Of a stretch of 34,251 bases of DNA, positions 31,697-34,251 are shown piece after piece. The notes below the pieces were generated by a model. It made no database searches, was not told the DNA's origin, and worked only from the letters and a program-made list of their open reading frames with translations. The translations under genes were made by a program, and so were the position numbers. Where the stretch lies: assembly GCA_037140715.1 (NCBI GenBank), contig JBAXDX010000024.1:1-34251 (forward strand), in the 5' to 3' direction. This stretch comes from JAUZPB01 sp037140715 (GTDB lineage: Bacteria; Bacteroidota; Ignavibacteria; Ignavibacteriales; SURF-24). The stretch's first letter is position 1. Each line of letters begins with the position of its first letter.

Positions 31697-31853
31697 GTGT
31701 TTTAAAGAGAAAAATCTTCCGGAGTCCGCCATATTATCTCAGCCTTTCATTGCTGATTTTATCAGTTTCGACAAGGCTCATCTTTCTTTTCTGTGCTGAA
31801 TGCTTTATTATAAGATTATTCCTTATTTTAAATAAAATCACAGGAGAGAATCG

Positions 31854-32237
31854 ATGTTAAGATTTATATTTTTGCTTTTATTCCCTGTAGTTATAACGGC
31901 ACAGAGCATTTCGGATTCAACTATGGAAAGGGCTTACGATAATGCTATAAAGGGAATTTCCTGGGCGCTTGAGAATATACCTAAAAAGAAGCAGGTGGCT
32001 AATAATGACCTGATATACGATAATAAACTTATTGCAAAGGTAAAACTTGCCAAAGGGATAAACGGGATTCGGATTGAATCATGTGGATATTTCGACACTT
32101 ATGAAGTAGAGGTAAGGCTTTATAAATCGATGGACAATCTGATAAAAGAGGGATTTATTAAAAAAGACAGTATTGCTGTATCAGTTAAAGAAGTGAGTCC
32201 GGTCAGGATGCGTTCCAAAGCCGGACGAAAACGATAA
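31854..32237 (+). CDS. Small exported hypothetical protein
   Basis: A 127-residue protein with AGGAGA about 6 bases before its ATG. Residues 1-17 (MLRFIFLLLFPVVITAQ) form a signal peptide. The mature part begins SISDSTMERAYDNAIKG and contains WALENIPKKKQVANN, KLIAKVKLAKGINGI and a charged, Arg/Lys-rich C-terminus (MRSKAGRKR). I recognise no family. The pattern of alternating short strands suggests a small soluble periplasmic or secreted domain. It follows the ferredoxin terminator on the same strand, and it ends 18 bases before the stop of the convergent phosphatase gene. Confidence 0.7.
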   Translation: MLRFIFLLLFPVVITAQSISDSTMERAYDNAIKGISWALENIPKKKQVANNDLIYDNKLIAKVKLAKGINGIRIESCGYFDTYEVEVRLYKSMDNLIKEGFIKKDSIAVSVKEVSPVRMRSKAGRKR

Positions 32238-32255
32238 ATTCTTCATAAGCTGTCT

Positions 32256-33044
32256 TTAAGAATTTAGAATATCAATAACTTCATTGTGAATGTTCATTAC
32301 TGAAGCCGCAATACTGTTTCCTGTAACAACATTATTGCCATGATAATCCGTAATAATCCCGCCGGCTCCGCGGATGACCGGAATAAGCGCCATAGAATCC
32401 CATACAGACATAACCGGGTCAATCATTATATCCGCATAACCTGTTGCAAGCAGATAATACCCGTAACAATCTCCCCAGTTTCTATAGAGTTTTACTTTCT
32501 TTGTTAATTTGTCAAATTTTGCAGCATTCTGATATCGTGCGATATTAAGATGGTCCGTTGTCAGCAGGACAGCGGCAGAGAGGCTACTGCAATTACGGCA
32601 TGCAACCCTGACATTGTTTAACATAGCTGTCTGATTATCTCCAATTAGAAATTCACTTAGTACCGGCTGATTAATAACTCCAAGTACCGGTTCTCCATTT
32701 TTAAGCAATGCTATTAATGTTCCGAATGTTACAGTACCGCAGATAAAACTTTTGGTGCCATCTATCGGGTCTAATATCCACTGATATTCTGCATTTTCGT
32801 TATATTTGCCGAATTCCTCGCCAAGAATACCATGTTCAGGATATTCCTTCATAATTAATTCCCGCATTATTTCTTCAGCCTTTTTATCCGCGATAGTAAC
32901 CGGAGACTCATCGCTCTTTATCTCCACATTAAATGAAGTACGGAAATAGTTCTTAATAATTTTACTACTTTCAGAAGCAAGCAGTTTAGCAAATCGTTTA
33001 TACTGTTCCATGAGATCATTCCCTGATAAATCGAAACTGTTCAC
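32256..33044 (-). CDS. hisN: Inositol monophosphatase family protein, HisN-like histidinol-phosphatase
   Basis: The 262-residue protein has the family's metal-site motifs: GEEFG (Glu76/77), WILDPIDGTKSF (Asp92, Ile94, Asp95, Gly96, Thr97) and, near residue 215, WDSMALIPVIRGAGG. ESPVTIADKKAEEIM comes before, as expected. The GDCYGYYLLATGYADIMIDP segment is typical of the HisN/BPNT branch that dephosphorylates histidinol phosphate. Specificity within this family (inositol phosphate, histidinol phosphate or 3'-phosphoadenosine phosphate) cannot be proved without alignment; no other his genes are nearby. It needs Mg2+ and is cytoplasmic. It is convergent with the small exported gene. Confidence 0.8.
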   Translation of the reverse strand: MNSFDLSGNDLMEQYKRFAKLLASESSKIIKNYFRTSFNVEIKSDESPVTIADKKAEEIMRELIMKEYPEHGILGEEFGKYNENAEYQWILDPIDGTKSFICGTVTFGTLIALLKNGEPVLGVINQPVLSEFLIGDNQTAMLNNVRVACRNCSSLSAAVLLTTDHLNIARYQNAAKFDKLTKKVKLYRNWGDCYGYYLLATGYADIMIDPVMSVWDSMALIPVIRGAGGIITDYHGNNVVTGNSIAASVMNIHNEVIDILNS

Positions 33045-33371
33045 AAAAATTGTTTATGTTTTCTCTTTTATATAAGAGAAGAATAAATTAAGTTTACGTC
33101 CGGTTCAAAAATAAAGCGAAACAAGTTAAAATGCGAACAATTATTCTCTTAACAATTTCAAATGTCTTTATGACCTTTGCATGATACGGGCATCTAAAGT
33201 ACAGGGACAAGCCATTAATGGCAGTAGTTTTAGTCAGCTGGCTGGGATAGCCTTTTTTGAATATATATTTCAAGTCCCGGCAAACAGACCGGGTTACGGG
33301 CAGTTTAATGGAGCGCAGCTAAAGACAATTCAGGAAGTGGCAGCCGAAAAGAGGGTTCAACAAATTTTTCG
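33045..33371. other. Intergenic stretch with no supported gene
   Basis: This AT-rich gap upstream of the HisN-like gene contains only short accidental frames. TATTTTTG on the minus strand about 70 bases before that gene's ATG resembles a Bacteroidota -7 element (TAnnTTTG). I see no matching TTTG at the right distance, so the promoter is weakly supported. The plus-strand frame at 33181-33381 has no ribosome binding site or family resemblance. Confidence 0.5.
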
Positions 33372-33402
33372 TTTGCAATGACAAAGCATTTTGATATATT
33401 TG
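33372..33402 (+). promoter_or_regulatory. Bacteroidota-type promoter for tRNA-Ser
   Basis: TTTG at 33372-33375 and TATATTTG at 33395-33402 are separated by exactly 19 bases. They match the Bacteroidota sigma-factor consensus TTTG-N19-21-TAnnTTTG. The predicted start would lie about 25 bases before the tRNA 5' end. This is the best promoter match in the window. Confidence 0.7.
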
Positions 33403-33432
33403 CACTATAAGTTTTGCACTTGCAATATAAAC

Positions 33433-33519
33433 GGAGAGTTGGCAGAGTGGTTGAATGCGACGGTCTTGAAAACCGTTAAGGATGCAAGTCCTTCCGGGGT
33501 TCGAATCCCTGACTCTCCG
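33433..33519 (+). tRNA. tRNA-Ser (anticodon TGA)
   Basis: The acceptor GGAGAGT (33433-33439) pairs with ACTCTCC (33512-33518), followed by discriminator G. The anticodon stem ACGGT/ACCGT (33460-33464 and 33472-33476) encloses loop CTTGAAA with anticodon TGA at 33467-33469. A long variable arm (AAGGATGCAAGTCCTT) is typical of serine tRNAs. The T-loop GGGGTTCGAATCCC follows. CCA is not encoded. The 87-nt length fits a class II tRNA. A good promoter lies just upstream; remnants of mobile genes lie downstream. Confidence 0.97.
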
Positions 33520-33561
33520 CATAGAAAAATGATTTCGACCAGGGTATAATTATTCCGCCTC

Positions 33562-33788
33562 GTTTTGGAACACCCTGGAGCGGATTATCATTTGCGATTT
33601 GTCGAATGATGTCTGTTACTTCTTTATCAATCTTTGGTCTTCCTCTTTTCTCCTGCTCTTCCATTTTTAGTAAATTCTGAAACTTTCCCTGTGCCATTTG
33701 ATAACTGTTTCTGGTTTAACAATGAATAATCGTTCTTTCCGGCTAAGCAGAAGATTTTTTATTAAACTAAAAACCAGACTGTCTGAAG
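33562..33788 (-). pseudogene. Degraded integrase-core (DDE) transposase, N-terminal remnant
   Basis: Reading the minus strand, VKPETVIKWHRESFRIY is immediately followed by a stop (TAA) and then KWKSRRK. A frame change then gives KRGRPKIDKEVTDIIRQI and NDNPLQGVP. Together these reproduce the N-terminal helix-turn-helix region of the transposases with a C-terminal rve/DDE integrase domain, which normally run on as RPKI...NPLWGAPRIHGEL. The catalytic domain is missing, and the sequence breaks off close to the 3' end of tRNA-Ser. It has at least one stop and one frameshift, so it is dead. Family level (IS3/IS481-like) is an estimate. Confidence 0.6.
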
Positions 33789-33792
33789 GAAT

Positions 33793-34161
33793 TCAGAAAG
33801 AATAATAACAGGGATTTAAGCATCGGGTCAAGCTATTAGAAATGAATTCCGCACTAGAGACAAAATGATTTTCTTTTTCCATGTAAAAATTAAAGCTATC
33901 GATTACTTTTTGAATCTCAAGTTTTGAATTACTAATTGCAAACCAAAGGTCGAACAAATCCCTTCCTTTGGTTCTTTGATAAAGTGCGCGAAGTTTAGTC
34001 CCAAGTAATTCCTCGATGATGAATGTCTTTATCTTACTTTCACCTGCGAACCAATCACTTTCTACAACATGGCTTAATTCTTTGTATCCGTATCTGGTAA
34101 AATGTTCCCTTGTGTTTATTTCGATTTTCAATCTCAATCGGGTTACCGGTTCATATTCTGT
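33793..34161 (-). pseudogene. Truncated AbiEii/AbiGii-type nucleotidyltransferase toxin
   Basis: The frame contains RLRLKIEINTREHFT, WFAGESKIKTFIIEELLGTK and LRALYQRTKGRDLFDLWFAI. These make up the C-terminal half of AbiEii-family toxins (nucleotidyltransferase-fold partners of AbiEi antitoxins). The N-terminal catalytic half is absent: in-frame sequence stops at a TAA just before 34161, and the next bases toward the window edge are the IS66-like end. The C-terminus is also unusual (LNPCYYSF) and meets the transposase remnant within a few bases. It cannot encode an active toxin, because the catalytic motifs are gone. The TTG at 34137 is only a formal start. Confidence 0.7.
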
Positions 34162-34198
34162 TTATATTAACATAGCAAGCTGATTTTATAGAAAAATA

Positions 34199-34251
34199 GT
34201 AACTACTCAGCATAATTTTAAAAGTGTCGAATTTAGACTATTTCTGCACTT
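34199..34251 (+). mobile_element. End of a second MITE or IS66-family element, cut by the window edge
   Basis: All 53 bases from GTAACTACTCAGCATA to the end of the window are identical to 17094-17146. The preceding 8 bases, GAAAAATA (34191-34198), would be the target duplication if the element is intact. Whether it is another 131-bp MITE or the left end of a full-length IS cannot be seen. It lies next to the truncated toxin gene. Confidence 0.8.

Noticed and set aside
33181..33381. 66-codon frame upstream of tRNA-Ser
   Set aside because: It has no ribosome binding site, overlaps the tRNA promoter and resembles no family.
33476..33697. Minus-strand frame overlapping tRNA-Ser as an intact gene
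   Set aside because: Its C-terminal third is antisense to the tRNA, and its first part is only one frame of a broken transposase.

Overview
The window looks like a chromosomal piece of a Bacteroidota/Ignavibacteriota-type (FCB group) bacterium. The evidence is: a secreted protein ending in a type IX secretion (T9SS) sorting domain of the NYPNPFNPST type common in Ignavibacteria and relatives; Bacteroidota-style promoter elements (TTTG-N19-TATATTTG) in front of a tRNA-Ser gene; and several Wzi-, DUF4139- and M64-type envelope proteins. No 16S rRNA gene or universal marker is present, so the assignment stays at this level.

Region 1 (1-7951, all + strand) is a strikingly AT-rich surface-polysaccharide (O-antigen/capsule) cluster. 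It holds a GT61-like transferase cut by the window edge, a GT4 transferase, an O-antigen ligase/polymerase, two GT2 transferases, a SAM methyltransferase and a DUF1972-type GT4 transferase. Several genes are joined by ATGA overlaps. Between them lie at least two, probably three, broken genes: a truncated acetyltransferase, a frameshifted hexapeptide acyltransferase and an unrecognised fragment. This suggests a locus acquired in pieces and still decaying. Region 2 (8230-13591) continues the theme at higher GC. It contains a WcaJ-like initiating sugar-phosphate transferase, an AlbA_2/HATPase regulator with an 11-bp tandem repeat in its linker, and a Wzi-family outer-membrane protein. A G-quadruplex-like tract and several repeat families (44-bp direct repeats, GACGCAC palindromes, a 98-bp repeat pair) lie in the gaps.

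Region 3 (13592-25363, all - strand) carries a 1125-aa modular T9SS cargo protein, an IS66-like 131-bp MITE with an 8-bp target duplication, a DUF4139 protein, a porin, an APC amino-acid permease, a Panacea (DUF4065/SocA-like) plus Fic two-gene module that looks like a toxin-antitoxin pair, the SppA protease and a small hypothetical gene. Region 4 (25584-32237, + strand) has a Sel1-repeat protein, a frameshifted M64 peptidase, a gap with 21-bp tandem repeats and an 18-bp-armed inverted repeat, a methyl-accepting chemotaxis protein, the AmrS radical-SAM enzyme without its usual partners, a broken small membrane protein, a 2x[4Fe-4S] ferredoxin with a clear terminator, and a small exported hypothetical.

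Region 5 (32256-34251) holds an inositol-monophosphatase-family (HisN-like) gene, then tRNA-Ser(TGA). Downstream of the tRNA is a gene graveyard: a degraded integrase-type transposase and a truncated AbiEii-type toxin. The window ends inside a second copy of the MITE/IS66-like end.
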